Part shown: positions 16,192 through 25,147 of the stretch, piece after piece
Position numbering within the stretch: the stretch's first letter is position 1
How the letters are laid out: each line of letters begins with the position of its first letter
Source of the DNA: an uncultured Bacilli bacterium
GTDB taxonomy: Bacteria; Bacillota_I; Bacilli_A; RF39; UBA660
Assembly (NCBI GenBank): GCA_910579535.1
Contig: CAJTUR010000019.1
Span: 1-32,417 of the forward strand
Direction of reading: 5' to 3'
Length of the DNA stretch: 32,417 bases
The notes under the pieces: generated by a model
Database searches by the model: none
What the model was told of the DNA's origin: nothing
What the model saw: only the letters and a program-made list of their open reading frames with translations
Translations under genes and position numbers: made by a program

Positions 16192-16842
16192 ATGTATAAA
16201 AGAAAAATGAAAAAGTGGATTGTATTTATTAGTTTAATAAGTATTATTTTTATGTTTTTTTTGTATTATTTTAATATTATTACTCATAAATATTATCTTA
16301 ATTCTGATTTTGGAATTTTAAATTATGAAAGTTTGATTGATAAAGATGGAGATGGTATTCAAGATCAACTTGATATATTAAATAGTGCAAAGTCTTATTT
16401 GGAAACAAAACCAAAATATAAAAGTCAGTATTATAGAAATGGTTATCCTGATGGTCAATATGGGGTATGTACAGATGTTGTAGCTTTTGCTTTAAAGGCT
16501 TCGGGTTATGATTTACAAGAACTTGTTTATGAAGATATAAAAATAGATCCTAAAGCTTACGGTATAGAAAAAATCGATAAAGCTATTGATTTTCGTAGAG
16601 TGATAAACTTAAATGTCTATTTTAAGCGAAATCATATTACGTTAACAACTGATTTAAAGGAAATAGACGCTTGGCAAGGCGGCGATATTGTTGTTTTTCC
16701 TAGTCATATAGGTATTATTTCTGATAAGCGAAATAAAAAAGGTATTCCTTTTCTTATTCATCATTCGAATCCATATCAATTTCGCTATGAAGAAGATGTT
16801 CTAGAACGGTATACGATTATTGGTCATTATCGTATCAGTTGA
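16192..16842 (+). CDS. DUF1287 exported protein (NlpC/P60-like fold)
   Basis: 216 aa. Start taken at ATG 16192 (TAGAG upstream); ATG 16207 is an alternative. An N-terminal hydrophobic segment (about residues 9-30) anchors or exports it. A DKDGDGIQDQLDI segment resembles a calcium-binding loop and precedes the DUF1287 core: YYRNGYPDGQYGVCTDVVAFAL with probable nucleophile Cys93, then WQGGDIVVFPSHIGIISD with the likely catalytic His, and a final GHYR. The fold suggests a cell-wall peptide hydrolase or amidase outside the membrane; the exact reaction is unknown. The stop TGA overlaps the -35 of the next gene. Family assignment is firm. Confidence 0.85.
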   Translation: MYKRKMKKWIVFISLISIIFMFFLYYFNIITHKYYLNSDFGILNYESLIDKDGDGIQDQLDILNSAKSYLETKPKYKSQYYRNGYPDGQYGVCTDVVAFALKASGYDLQELVYEDIKIDPKAYGIEKIDKAIDFRRVINLNVYFKRNHITLTTDLKEIDAWQGGDIVVFPSHIGIISDKRNKKGIPFLIHHSNPYQFRYEEDVLERYTIIGHYRIS

Positions 16843-16867
16843 ATCTTTTTTTTTTTTATGTTATAAT
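16839..16867 (+). promoter_or_regulatory. Promoter with extended -10
   Basis: TTGAAT (16839-16844), 17-base spacer, TGT then TATAAT (16862-16867). The -35 overlaps the stop codon of the DUF1287 gene, so the next gene has its own transcript. Confidence 0.8.
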
Positions 16868-16884
16868 TTATCTAGGTGAAATTT

Positions 16885-17637
16885 ATGGCAAAATTAAGTT
16901 TGGAATTCAATGAAGAAATTATTAAAGAGTGGGAACAACAGTTAGGGAAACCTTATAAAAATTGGAGTAATGAAGATAAAAAAAAATTTTTATCGTATGT
17001 TGTGACTTCACAAATTCCGATTTTAGATTCTTGTGTTGAATCTTTATATGGTCTTTCTTCTTCTTTACAGCAAACTCCTTTTGGTCAAAAAATAAATGAG
17101 CTTATAGGTATGGGGTTTAAATTAGTATTAAATAATGATTTTAAGTATGTTGGTTATACTGGTTCTAATGGAACAGAAGCAAAAGAAATAGTTTTATTTC
17201 ATCCAAGTGGTTTGTTGTACTATGCTACTTCTATACAGGAAAGGCGTTCAATAGGAAGAGAAACGGATGTCAAACGTAGTGAACTTTATTTTCAAGCGTC
17301 TTCAATAAAAAAAGATGCCTCTTTTGAAGCTAAATTAATTGCTCAAAAAGGATCAGGCATTCAATATGGAGACGGTACTGTTTTTAAAAGTTATACTAAC
17401 ATTAAAAATGAAGAAATTAAAACTATGTTAGAAAATTTTAATTTTTTGTCAACTTGGACTTCAAATCAACCTTTGATGCTTTTGAACGAGGAAGATGTTT
17501 ATCAAAATGTTAATGGACGAGTTATTCCAAGATTAGAAATTGATGAAAAGATTATTCATATGAATAAAATAAGACAATTGCCAGAAGAGATTCAATCTTA
17601 TTTAGGTTATGAAGAAGTACAAAATGTAAAAAAGTAA
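16885..17637 (+). CDS. Conserved-looking protein of unknown function
   Basis: 250 aa. ATG 16885 follows AGGTGA (16874-16879); the GTG at 16876 is part of that site. No signal peptide or membrane segment, so probably cytoplasmic. The N-terminus is helical (EEIIKEWEQQLGKPYKNWSN). The middle has strands around FKYVGYTGSNGTEAKEIVLF and YYATSIQERRSIGRETDVKR. The C-terminal part includes LPEEIQSYLGYEE. I do not recognise the family. It has its own promoter and terminator, so it is a single-gene unit between the DUF1287 protein and a glycosyltransferase. Confidence 0.65.
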   Translation: MAKLSLEFNEEIIKEWEQQLGKPYKNWSNEDKKKFLSYVVTSQIPILDSCVESLYGLSSSLQQTPFGQKINELIGMGFKLVLNNDFKYVGYTGSNGTEAKEIVLFHPSGLLYYATSIQERRSIGRETDVKRSELYFQASSIKKDASFEAKLIAQKGSGIQYGDGTVFKSYTNIKNEEIKTMLENFNFLSTWTSNQPLMLLNEEDVYQNVNGRVIPRLEIDEKIIHMNKIRQLPEEIQSYLGYEEVQNVKK

Positions 17638-17656
17638 GAATAGAATGATTGAATGG

Positions 17657-17681
17657 AGTTCTTTTATAGAACTTTTTTTTT
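17657..17681 (+). terminator. Rho-independent terminator
   Basis: AGTTCT (17657-17662) and AGAACT (17668-17673) pair around TTTAT, followed by eight T. Ends the unknown gene at 16885-17637. Confidence 0.85.
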
Positions 17682-17692
17682 GAGTTCCTTTA

Positions 17693-17701
17693 TGTTAAAA
17701 T
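17693..17701 (+). promoter_or_regulatory. Possible extended -10 for the glycosyltransferase operon
   Basis: TGT followed by TAAAAT (17696-17701), just after the terminator. No clear -35 at 17 bases; support is mostly position. Confidence 0.4.
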
Positions 17702-17729
17702 AATGTATAGATGAAAATATAGGTGGTTT

Positions 17730-18743
17730 ATGAAAAAAATAAGTTTTGTTGTTCCTTGTTATAACTCTGAGGCATACATGGAGCGATGTATTGATTCTTT
17801 ACTCATTAATGATGAAGCGATTGAAATTATTATTGTAAACGATGGGAGTACGGATCAAACTAAAAAAATTGCGGATCGTTATGTTAAAAAGTATCCCTCT
17901 ATTGTAAAAGCAATTCATAAAGAAAATGGTGGACATGGAAGTGGCGTGAATGCTGGACTTAAAGAAGCTAAAGGAGACTATTTTAAAGTGGTGGATAGCG
18001 ATGATTGGTTGGATTCAGAGTGTTTAAAAAAATTACTTGAAAAAATCAAGACAAATCGTGAAAAACCAGATTTAATTGTTTGTAATTATATTTATGATCA
18101 TTTTTATGAAAAAAAGCAAAAAGTCATGGCTTTTAATAATGTTTTTAAGGAAAATAAACTTAGTACATGGGACGATTTAGGCTTTTTTAGAGTCAGTCAA
18201 TACTTAATAATGCATTCTTTGATTTATAAAACCAGTGTTTTAAAAAAATGTAAATTAGAATTACCAGAGCATACTTTCTATGTTGATAACTTAGTGGCTT
18301 ATCAACCTTTACCTTTTGTAAAAAAGATTCTTTATTTAAATTTAGATTTGTATCATTATTTTATTGGAAGAGAAGATCAGTCGGTGAATGAGAAAGTAAT
18401 GATTACGAGAGTGGATCAACAAATTAAGGTGACAAAACTTATTTTATCTTCTTTTAATTTAAATGAAGTGAAAACAAAGAGTAAGAAACTTTGTCGTTAT
18501 ATGCTTAGAATGTGTTCAATGATGATTGTTATTTCTTCTATTTATCTTATTATGATTAATGATAAAGAAGCACTAGAAAAAAGAAAAGCGTTGTGGAGTT
18601 ATATTAAAAATATAGATAGAAAATTATATCGTAAATTAAGATTCTTAAATTTAGCTGGGCTAACTTATTTGCCTGGGAAAATTGGTAATTTTATAACTTT
18701 AAAAGGTTATAAACTATCTAAAAAAATATTTAAGTTCAATTAA
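17730..18743 (+). CDS. Family 2 glycosyltransferase
   Basis: 337 aa. ATG 17730 follows AGGTGG. The GT-A nucleotide-sugar fold is clear: ISFVVPCYNSEAYMERCIDS, IIIVNDGSTDQT, KENGGHGSGVNAGL and the metal-binding VVDSDDW. The C-terminal part has a hydrophobic stretch (MCSMMIVISSIYLIMI) and a basic end, suggesting membrane association. It transfers a sugar to a lipid or glycan acceptor, possibly for cell-wall polymers given the LCP and wall genes nearby; donor and acceptor cannot be told. Twelve bases separate it from the CDF-like gene, so they are probably co-transcribed. Confidence 0.9.
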   Translation: MKKISFVVPCYNSEAYMERCIDSLLINDEAIEIIIVNDGSTDQTKKIADRYVKKYPSIVKAIHKENGGHGSGVNAGLKEAKGDYFKVVDSDDWLDSECLKKLLEKIKTNREKPDLIVCNYIYDHFYEKKQKVMAFNNVFKENKLSTWDDLGFFRVSQYLIMHSLIYKTSVLKKCKLELPEHTFYVDNLVAYQPLPFVKKILYLNLDLYHYFIGREDQSVNEKVMITRVDQQIKVTKLILSSFNLNEVKTKSKKLCRYMLRMCSMMIVISSIYLIMINDKEALEKRKALWSYIKNIDRKLYRKLRFLNLAGLTYLPGKIGNFITLKGYKLSKKIFKFN

Positions 18744-18755
18744 AAGGAGGGTTTT

Positions 18756-19601
18756 ATGGAAAAGGAAGATTTAAAATTTATTATTTTTCTTAATATTGGC
18801 TTTTCTTTATTTGAAATTGTAGGTGGTTTTTTAACAGGAAGTATTGCTATTAGTTCTTATGCCATTCATGATTTCTTTAACGCTCTTTCAATTGCTCTTT
18901 CTTCTTTTTTAAATAAGATTTCTTTAAATGAACCTGATAAAAAATATACATTTGGTTATAAACGGTTTACTCTTTTAGGAACCATTTTTACTTCAGGTAT
19001 TTTATTTACGTGTGCCGTATTAATTTTATTTTATGTTGTCTTAAAATTTTTTAATCCTATTCGTTTAAATGTTATAGGAATGATTATTTTTGCTCTTATT
19101 GGTATTATAATTAATGGCTATGCAATGATACAAATGAGTAAGGAAGTGAACAAAGATGAAAAAAAGGTTAATTGGTCAATCGTATGTGATGTAATGGGTT
19201 GGGTTCTTCTTTTGATTCTTGCACTTGTGATTAAAATTACTAATATTTTTCTCTTAGATTTAATTGTCTCCCTTTTTATTGCTTTATTTATAGGTGGTCG
19301 TTCTATTCGTCAGATTATTAAAGGGGTAGATGTGATAATGAATGCGACTCCTACTGACTTTGATCTTGACGAAATTAAATTAGAAATTAGTCGCCTTCCA
19401 TTTATTTTAGACATTTTAGACATTCATGTTTGGAGTATTGATGAACAAGAAAACTATTTGTTGCTTAAGGTAAAAGTCTCTAAAAATGTAACCCGAAAAA
19501 ATTATAGTCATTTAAAAAAACAAATAGAAGAAAAAATAGGAGTTTATCGTGTTCATCATTCAAATATTGAAATAGAATATGAAGAAAGCAGTTCTAATTA
19601 A
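18756..19601 (+). CDS. Cation diffusion facilitator-like membrane protein with altered metal ligands
   Basis: 281 aa. ATG 18756 behind AAGGAGG. Six membrane helices and a short cytoplasmic C-terminal domain match the CDF family, including the conserved FGYKR loop motif. By eye against CzcD-type proteins, the helix 2 site reads SYAIHDFFN instead of SDAGHMLSD: the first Asp is Tyr and the last is Asn, with His kept. Helix 5 reads SIVCD, keeping the Asp but lacking His. Only about half of the zinc site is conserved, so metal choice may differ or transport may be lost. C-terminal IHVWSIDEQENYLLLKVKV is the usual ferredoxin-like domain. Co-transcribed with the glycosyltransferase. Confidence 0.85.
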   Translation: MEKEDLKFIIFLNIGFSLFEIVGGFLTGSIAISSYAIHDFFNALSIALSSFLNKISLNEPDKKYTFGYKRFTLLGTIFTSGILFTCAVLILFYVVLKFFNPIRLNVIGMIIFALIGIIINGYAMIQMSKEVNKDEKKVNWSIVCDVMGWVLLLILALVIKITNIFLLDLIVSLFIALFIGGRSIRQIIKGVDVIMNATPTDFDLDEIKLEISRLPFILDILDIHVWSIDEQENYLLLKVKVSKNVTRKNYSHLKKQIEEKIGVYRVHHSNIEIEYEESSSN

Positions 19602-19628
19602 TTGGGAATTTTATATACTTATAGAGAG

Positions 19629-19657
19629 TAGAAATTTATTCTATTCTGTGTTATAAT
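19629..19657 (+). promoter_or_regulatory. Promoter of the HD-domain gene
   Basis: TAGAAA (19629-19634), 17-base spacer, then TATAAT (19652-19657) preceded by GTGT. Confidence 0.6.
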
Positions 19658-19681
19658 TTTTATCGTCAAGAGGTGAAAAAA

Positions 19682-20179
19682 TTGACAAAAAAAAATGCAA
19701 ATGAGTTTGACAAAATTGTTGAAGATATTATAAATAATCAAGATTTTTGTGAATTGGATAATGAACTCCATCATGGAATTTCTAGATATGGGCATTCCCT
19801 TCGTGTTGCTAAAGGGGTCTACCAAATGACCAAAAAACTTCATTTAAATTATGTAGAAGCTACAAGGGCGGCCTTATTACATGATTTTTACTTTAGTTAT
19901 CAATTAGAGGACAATGGAGAGTTTAAAAATCTGTTAGAACATCAAAGTGTAGCTTTTCTTAATGCTAGTAAATATTATCAGCTTAGTGCTTTACAAAAAA
20001 ATATGATTGAATCTCATATGTTTCCGCTTTGTAAAGCGTTTCCTAAATACAAAGAAAGTTTTTGTTTAACCGCTGTTGATAAAGTGGTAGCCTTGTATGA
20101 ACAAAATCGTTATAAGGTAGGAATGAAATTAGGTGTGTATCTTTTGTTTATTTTTAATATGATTACTTTACAAAAATAG
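19682..20179 (+). CDS. HD-domain hydrolase
   Basis: 165 aa. TTG at 19682 is preferred because GAGGTG (19670-19675) lies at correct spacing; the GTG at 19673 is part of that site. HD superfamily metal-binding residues are in order: RYGHSLRVA, the paired LLHDFYFS, EHQ, ESHMFPL, and VDKVVALYE. This is a small single-domain phosphohydrolase, cytoplasmic, probably acting on nucleotides or a similar phosphate ester; its substrate cannot be read from sequence. Monocistronic: own promoter, followed by a terminator. Confidence 0.85.
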   Translation: MTKKNANEFDKIVEDIINNQDFCELDNELHHGISRYGHSLRVAKGVYQMTKKLHLNYVEATRAALLHDFYFSYQLEDNGEFKNLLEHQSVAFLNASKYYQLSALQKNMIESHMFPLCKAFPKYKESFCLTAVDKVVALYEQNRYKVGMKLGVYLLFIFNMITLQK

Positions 20180-20200
20180 GATGAAAATTCTATTTTTTTT
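20173..20200 (+). terminator. Rho-independent terminator
   Basis: AAAATAGGA pairs with TTCTATTTT (one G-T) around TGAAAA, followed by T residues. The stop codon of the HD gene is within the left arm. Confidence 0.65.
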
Positions 20201-20243
20201 ATAAAAAACTTTCAAAAAGGCTATATTATAAATGGTGATTTAA

Positions 20244-21254
20244 GTGAAAAAAGCTCTTCTTTGTTTATTCATTATACTTAGTGTATATTTTATAGAAACA
20301 AAACATATCTTTAAACGGAACAGTGAGGAGAATGTTATGAAAGAGGAAACCTCAAGAACATTAAATGAGGCTTTGAAAAGTACGTTTTTTATTTCTGATT
20401 ATCAAGAAGACTATAAGAAAATTAACTATCATGAAGAAGAACATTTTATAGAAACAATTAATTGTTTTTTAAATTTAGGGTATACTTCAGATGAAATAAA
20501 TGCTATTTATACTTTTTTAAATGTTGAAAATCGAGAAAAACTAGTGACTTTGCCTAAACTAGATTTAAAAGCTTATTACACCATTCCTAATTTTGAAGTG
20601 GATAAGATAGAGCGTTATGAAGCGTTTCAGAAAAAAAATAATTTGTCTCTTAATGAGGCAGTATTAAAAGTCAATATTGGATTAGATTATGATTTTTATA
20701 GTGTTATTACAGAAATAGAACATCCTGAGTCTTACGTGGTTTTGGTGAATAAATACCGTTTTTTGGGTCAATATGAACCTACTGATCTCGTTAGTTTAAG
20801 TTATGATGCTAAGTATCAATTAAGAGAGAAGGCAAGAGATGCTTTTGAAAATTTAGTGAGTGAGGCTTTGATAGAAAATGTGTTTTTAAGGCCTTATAGT
20901 GCTTATCGTTCATTTGACTATCAAAATTCTTTATATAATACTTATGTTAATCGCGATGGAAAAGAGGAAGCAGACAGTTATTCGGCTCGACCAGGACATA
21001 GTGAACATCAAACAGGCTTAGCGGTGGATGTTTGGAGTCGTGATTATAATTATATTACAGAAGAGGATGCAAAATGGTTAAGAGAAAATTCCTATAAATA
21101 TGGTTTTATTGTTCGTTATACAAAAGAAAATAGAGCCATTACTGGCTATATTGAAGAACCTTGGCATTTAAGATATGTTGGAGAGGATGTGGCCATTGCT
21201 CTTCATGAACAAGGTATTACCTTTGATGAATATTATGATTTGTATTTAAAATAG
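20244..21254 (+). CDS. VanY-type D,D-carboxypeptidase (peptidase M15)
   Basis: 336 aa with GTG start at 20244 (GGTGAT upstream), which includes an N-terminal membrane segment (ALLCLFIILSVYFI). An ATG at 20337 with a stronger GAGGAG site would give a form without it; the anchored form fits the family better. The zinc peptidase domain is clear: RPYSAYRSFDYQ, SARPGHSEHQTGLAVDVW with the HxxxxxxD ligands, and EEPWHLRYVG with the third ligand. It trims the terminal D-Ala from peptidoglycan peptides outside the cell. A TATATT -10 (20222-20227) lies very close to the GTG, so the leader would be short. It lies next to a PBP5-type enzyme with related activity. Confidence 0.9.
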   Translation: MKKALLCLFIILSVYFIETKHIFKRNSEENVMKEETSRTLNEALKSTFFISDYQEDYKKINYHEEEHFIETINCFLNLGYTSDEINAIYTFLNVENREKLVTLPKLDLKAYYTIPNFEVDKIERYEAFQKKNNLSLNEAVLKVNIGLDYDFYSVITEIEHPESYVVLVNKYRFLGQYEPTDLVSLSYDAKYQLREKARDAFENLVSEALIENVFLRPYSAYRSFDYQNSLYNTYVNRDGKEEADSYSARPGHSEHQTGLAVDVWSRDYNYITEEDAKWLRENSYKYGFIVRYTKENRAITGYIEEPWHLRYVGEDVAIALHEQGITFDEYYDLYLK

Positions 21255-21299
21255 TGTTAAATTTTAGATTTTAACATATTTTTAATTAGGTGATTGGTT

Positions 21300-22445
21300 T
21301 TGAAAAGAATAGGTTTATGTTTGTTTTTATTTTTAGCGTTTTTGGGGTCTGTACAAGCTGAGGATTTAACTCCGAATTCAGAAAGTGCTATTTTGCTTGA
21401 AGTGTCTACAGGAAAAGTCGTTTATGAAAAAAATGCGAATGCTAAATTAGAGCCAGCAAGTATGACCAAAGTTATGAGTATGCTTCTTATTATGGAAGCG
21501 ATTGATGGAAATGAGCTCAGTTTAGATGATGATGTCGTGATAAGTGATAACGCATCGAGTATGGGTGGAAGTCAAATTTTTTTACAAACAGGTGAGAAGT
21601 ATAAAGTGCGAGAACTTTTAAAAGGCATTGCCATCGCAAGTGGAAACGATGCGGTTGTTGCTATGGCGGAAAAGGTGAGTGGAAGTGTTTCGGCTTTTGT
21701 TGAAGCTATGAATAATAAAGCAAAAGCTTTAGGGCTTACGAATACTCATTTTGATAATCCACATGGTCTTCATAGCGAAAATCATTACACAACAGCCAGA
21801 GATATGAGTGTAATAGCAAGAGAATTATTAAAGCATGAGACTATTTTGGAATTTACAAGTATTTATGAAGATTATTTAAAAAAGCCAGATGGTTCTAGTG
21901 TGTGGCTTGTTAATACAAATAAATTGGTGCGATTTTACGAAGGCGTTGACGGATTAAAAACGGGATTTACAAGTGAAGCGGGATACTGTATTACTACTAC
22001 CGCTAAAAGAAATAATATGCGTTTGTTGTCAGTGGTTATGAAAGCAGAAACGACCGATTTAAGAAGTAAAGATACTGTAAGTATGTTAAATTATGGTTTT
22101 AATACTTATAAAATCCATCCTATTTTAACTAAAGAAGAAAATTTAGGAGAAGTTCATATTATTAAAGGAGAAAAATTAAAGGCTCGTGTTTATCTACAAG
22201 AAGATGTCAACTTACTAGGAAAAGTGAGTGATGGAAATCAAGAGTATCATTATAACGTAATCATTGATGAGGTCAAAGCTCCTATAAATGAAAATAGTAA
22301 AGTCGGGAAAGTAGAGGTTTTAGACCAAGAAAATCATTTGGTTCAAGAAGCGGATTTAGTGATTAAAGAAACTGTGGATAAAGCCTCCTTCTTTACAACT
22401 TTTAAAAGAGTTTTAGGGGTGTTTACTCAAGGGATTCTAGAATAA
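21300..22445 (+). CDS. Serine-type D-Ala-D-Ala carboxypeptidase (PBP5/DacF type)
   Basis: 381 aa. TTG at 21300 is chosen because AGGTGA (21288-21293) is 6 bases upstream; a TTG at 21294 is too close. Signal peptide at residues 1-20 (LCLFLFLAFLGSVQA). Penicillin-binding motifs: SMTK with catalytic Ser54, SGN at about 114-116, and KTG at about 220. The C-terminal PBP5-associated beta domain and a final amphipathic helix (FFTTFKRVLGVFTQG) attach it to the membrane surface. It removes terminal D-Ala from peptidoglycan stem peptides and so controls cross-linking. It follows VanY by 45 bases and may share its transcript. Confidence 0.93.
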   Translation: MKRIGLCLFLFLAFLGSVQAEDLTPNSESAILLEVSTGKVVYEKNANAKLEPASMTKVMSMLLIMEAIDGNELSLDDDVVISDNASSMGGSQIFLQTGEKYKVRELLKGIAIASGNDAVVAMAEKVSGSVSAFVEAMNNKAKALGLTNTHFDNPHGLHSENHYTTARDMSVIARELLKHETILEFTSIYEDYLKKPDGSSVWLVNTNKLVRFYEGVDGLKTGFTSEAGYCITTTAKRNNMRLLSVVMKAETTDLRSKDTVSMLNYGFNTYKIHPILTKEENLGEVHIIKGEKLKARVYLQEDVNLLGKVSDGNQEYHYNVIIDEVKAPINENSKVGKVEVLDQENHLVQEADLVIKETVDKASFFTTFKRVLGVFTQGILE

Positions 22446-22499
22446 TTTACTAATTGTTGACATCATTAAACGTAAAAATTAAGAAAATAAAAGGTCAAG

Positions 22500-22508
22500 T
22501 GATATAAT
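22500..22508 (+). promoter_or_regulatory. Extended -10 promoter of the LCP gene
   Basis: TGA followed by TATAAT (22503-22508). A TTGACA at 22457-22462 is 40 bases upstream, too far to act as its -35. Confidence 0.55.
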
Positions 22509-22529
22509 ATTTTTAAGTGAGGGTAAGTT

Positions 22530-23999
22530 ATGGCAAAGATTCAAAATAATGTACAGAATAAAAGAAAAATAAAAAAGTTTTTTAGATATTTACCAGTTTG
22601 TTTATTATTTGTTTCCATTGTTACTTTAATTTTTTTACATTTTCTTAATGTGTTGCCTTTTAATTATTTTTTGTTATTAACCTTTATTTTTCTTCTTTTT
22701 GATGGCTTCATGTTCTATTTGATTTTGGGGCATGGGTGGAAAAAACGGCTTTTAGGAACAATTTTGTCTTTTGTTAAAATGATTGCTATGTTTGTGATTC
22801 TTCTTTTTTCTTTTAATACGTTTGATTTTTTAGATAAAATAAAAAGTGATAATTATAATACTGAAAATTATAGTGTTATTGTTTTAAAAGGAAGTAGCTT
22901 TGATAAAATTAAAACGCTGAATCATCAAACTATTGGAATTTTAAAAGCGGATGAGGATCAAGGGTTAGTCTTGGCCAAAGAACATTTAGAGAAAAAAGTG
23001 ACAGGGGATTATATTGAGAAAGAAGATTTGGATGGTTTAGTTGAGGCACTGATTTCTAAAAAAGTAGAAGCGATATTGATTGAAGATTCTGAAAAAAGTA
23101 TTTTAGAGGAAGAACATGAAGAGTTTTTAAATTTAGAAAAAGTTGTTTATCAGTTTTCGCTAGATATTCCTATTCAAGATGATTTAGTAAAACAAGTGGA
23201 TATTACGTCTCATCCTTTTAATGTTTTTATTTCAGGAATTGATTCTTATGGTAAGATTAGTAGTGTTTCAAGAAGTGATGTAAATATGGTTTTAACCATT
23301 AATCCTACTACTCACAAAGTTCTTGTTACTAGTATTCCAAGAGATTATTATGTCAAGCTTCATGGTATTGCAACAGAATATAAAGATAAGTTAACCCATG
23401 CTGGTATTCATGGTATTGACACTTCTGTCAAAACGGTTGAAGATTTATTAGAGATTGACATTAATTATTATGTAAAGATTAATTTTACTTCTTTAGTGAC
23501 TCTTGTGGATAAATTGGGTGGGATTGACGTTACATTAGATAAGCCTTTTAGAGCTTTTTATAATGAAGACGGAACCATTGTTAATTATTCGTTTAAAAAA
23601 GGAATCAATCATTTAAACGGAAAACAAGCACTTGCTTTTGCTAGAGAAAGAAAAAGTTTGGCTCGAGGAGATGTGGCACGTTTAGAACATCAACAATTAA
23701 TTATAGAAGGCTTGTTTGATAAAATTCTATCTAAAAATATTATTACCAAATACAGTGATTTATTGAATGCATTAGAGGGGAAATTTGTTACGAATATGGG
23801 GACGCAAAATATTACGACTTTGGTGAAGTATCAAATTAAAAATAATCCTAGTTGGAGTATAGAAAAAAATACTTTAGTGGGAATTGATTCTTCACAATAT
23901 ACTTATTCTTACAAAAGAAAGAAATCGTATGTGATGGAACCTGATGTGAAGTCTTTAGATTATGCTAAAAATTTGATTCGAAGTCTTGCTCAAAGTTAA
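22530..23999 (+). CDS. LytR-CpsA-Psr (LCP) family protein
   Basis: 489 aa; ATG 22530 behind GAGGG. Three hydrophobic segments lie in the first 105 residues. Then comes a linker domain (about 110-225) with a periplasmic-binding-like look, and the LCP domain from about 230: FISGIDSYGKISSVSRSDVN, SIPRDYYVKL, DKLTHAGIHGI, LGGIDVTLDKP and ALAFARERKSLARGDVARL. LCP enzymes attach anionic polymers or polysaccharides from lipid carriers to peptidoglycan; the Arg and Asp residues of these motifs hold the polyprenyl pyrophosphate. The glycosyltransferase nearby could supply a polymer. Three helices before the domain, rather than one, is less usual but known. Confidence 0.92.
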   Translation: MAKIQNNVQNKRKIKKFFRYLPVCLLFVSIVTLIFLHFLNVLPFNYFLLLTFIFLLFDGFMFYLILGHGWKKRLLGTILSFVKMIAMFVILLFSFNTFDFLDKIKSDNYNTENYSVIVLKGSSFDKIKTLNHQTIGILKADEDQGLVLAKEHLEKKVTGDYIEKEDLDGLVEALISKKVEAILIEDSEKSILEEEHEEFLNLEKVVYQFSLDIPIQDDLVKQVDITSHPFNVFISGIDSYGKISSVSRSDVNMVLTINPTTHKVLVTSIPRDYYVKLHGIATEYKDKLTHAGIHGIDTSVKTVEDLLEIDINYYVKINFTSLVTLVDKLGGIDVTLDKPFRAFYNEDGTIVNYSFKKGINHLNGKQALAFARERKSLARGDVARLEHQQLIIEGLFDKILSKNIITKYSDLLNALEGKFVTNMGTQNITTLVKYQIKNNPSWSIEKNTLVGIDSSQYTYSYKRKKSYVMEPDVKSLDYAKNLIRSLAQS

Positions 24000-24014
24000 C
24001 AGGGTTGTTATAAT
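23986..24014 (+). promoter_or_regulatory. Promoter overlapping the end of the LCP gene
   Basis: TTGCTC (23986-23991), 17-base spacer ending in TGT, TATAAT (24009-24014). Confidence 0.7.
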
Positions 24015-24032
24015 AAGTTTGGAGTGAGTGAT

Positions 24033-25040
24033 ATGAATAAAGAGTTATTTTTAAAAAAAACTAATAAGGGAAAAGTACAACTTTTTTGTGGTCTCTTTTT
24101 TGGAGTGGTTACCCTTATAATGGCTATCTATTTTGGTATAGATGGTTATAAACAATATCAGAATGTTGTTCCTTTGCTTGATGCTAAAAAAGGAGATTAC
24201 GCTTATATTGATGTTCAGATTATGACTGATTATTTTGCAGTTTCGGATTCTAAAAAAATAGTTCGTAAATCTTATATTTTAGGGGATAAAGAAGAATATT
24301 TGTATCTTGCGGCAATTGATGAAAATATAAGAAAAGAACTGAATTCTATTTATGATTATTCTTATAGTGAAGATGAAAATGCGGTGACACCTGAAGTGGT
24401 GCGTATTAAAGGTATGGCTGAAACCATTCCTAGTGATTTACAAAAATTAGCCATTGAGGGATACAATAAAATTATGGATGAAAAAGTGGTGAATGCGAGT
24501 AATTTTAAAGATTATTTTGGTTCGCTTTATTTAGATACATATGCCTCACCAATGAGCGGTATTTTATCTCATTTCTTCTATGTGATTCCTACGTTTGTTT
24601 TTTCTATTATCTTTTTAATTGGTTCTTTTAATATGAAAAGAAACACTAAAAAATACAAATTAAAATATAATGAAAAGTGGGAAACAATTTTACAAGAAGT
24701 AGAAGATGAGAAAACGGTGCACTATGAAAAAGCTAAGGTTATTTTAACTAGAAATTATGTTATTAGTTATTTTAGTGGTTTAGAAATATTTGAAACAAGA
24801 GAAGTGATTTGGATTTATCCTTATGAATACCGTTATAATGGGGCTTTGACTCAAAAAAGTATTTTTGTTGTAACAGAGGATTCTAAAACACATAAAATAG
24901 GAACGATTGGTGCTAATAAAAAGAATCTACTTTTATTTGATGAGATGTATGAGACGCTTTTAAATCATTTACCTGATGAGGTGTTAAGAGGGTATACAAA
25001 AGAAAACAAAGATAAAGCTCGTGAAAAGTATAAGAAATAG
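24033..25040 (+). CDS. Membrane protein of unknown function, two transmembrane segments
   Basis: 335 aa. ATG 24033 with GGAG (24021-24024) eight bases upstream; the in-frame GTG at 24024 overlaps that site. One membrane segment near residues 17-40 (CGLFFGVVTLIMAIYFGI) and one near 180-203 (FFYVIPTFVFSIIFLIGSF) flank an external domain of about 140 residues. A cytoplasmic C-terminal domain of about 130 residues follows, with KVILTRNYVISYFSGLEIFE and WIYPYEYRYNG. The latter has a PH-like strand order, but I cannot name the family. Single-gene unit with own promoter and strong terminator. Confidence 0.7.
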   Translation: MNKELFLKKTNKGKVQLFCGLFFGVVTLIMAIYFGIDGYKQYQNVVPLLDAKKGDYAYIDVQIMTDYFAVSDSKKIVRKSYILGDKEEYLYLAAIDENIRKELNSIYDYSYSEDENAVTPEVVRIKGMAETIPSDLQKLAIEGYNKIMDEKVVNASNFKDYFGSLYLDTYASPMSGILSHFFYVIPTFVFSIIFLIGSFNMKRNTKKYKLKYNEKWETILQEVEDEKTVHYEKAKVILTRNYVISYFSGLEIFETREVIWIYPYEYRYNGALTQKSIFVVTEDSKTHKIGTIGANKKNLLLFDEMYETLLNHLPDEVLRGYTKENKDKAREKYKK

Positions 25041-25068
25041 TAATTAAAAATGAATTACTATTTTTTTT
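25035..25068 (+). terminator. Strong rho-independent terminator
   Basis: An 11-bp perfect stem (AAATAGTAATT with AATTACTATTT) and a 7-base loop, followed by eight T. It overlaps the stop codon of the membrane protein gene. Confidence 0.9.
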
Positions 25069-25147
25069 AGAAGTTTTGGCAACATTTGTCGAACCTGTTT
25101 AAAAATAAGTGTTTCTGTTCTATATTCGTATTGTACAGGTGATAAAT

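Noticed and set aside
22457..22462. TTGACA as -35 of the LCP gene
   Set aside because: It is 40 bases from the TATAAT box; no -10 of quality lies at 17 bases.
25090..25100. LexA/DinR-type operator (CGAACCTGTTT) ahead of the STAS gene
   Set aside because: The gap between the half-sites is two bases instead of four, so it does not fit the consensus.
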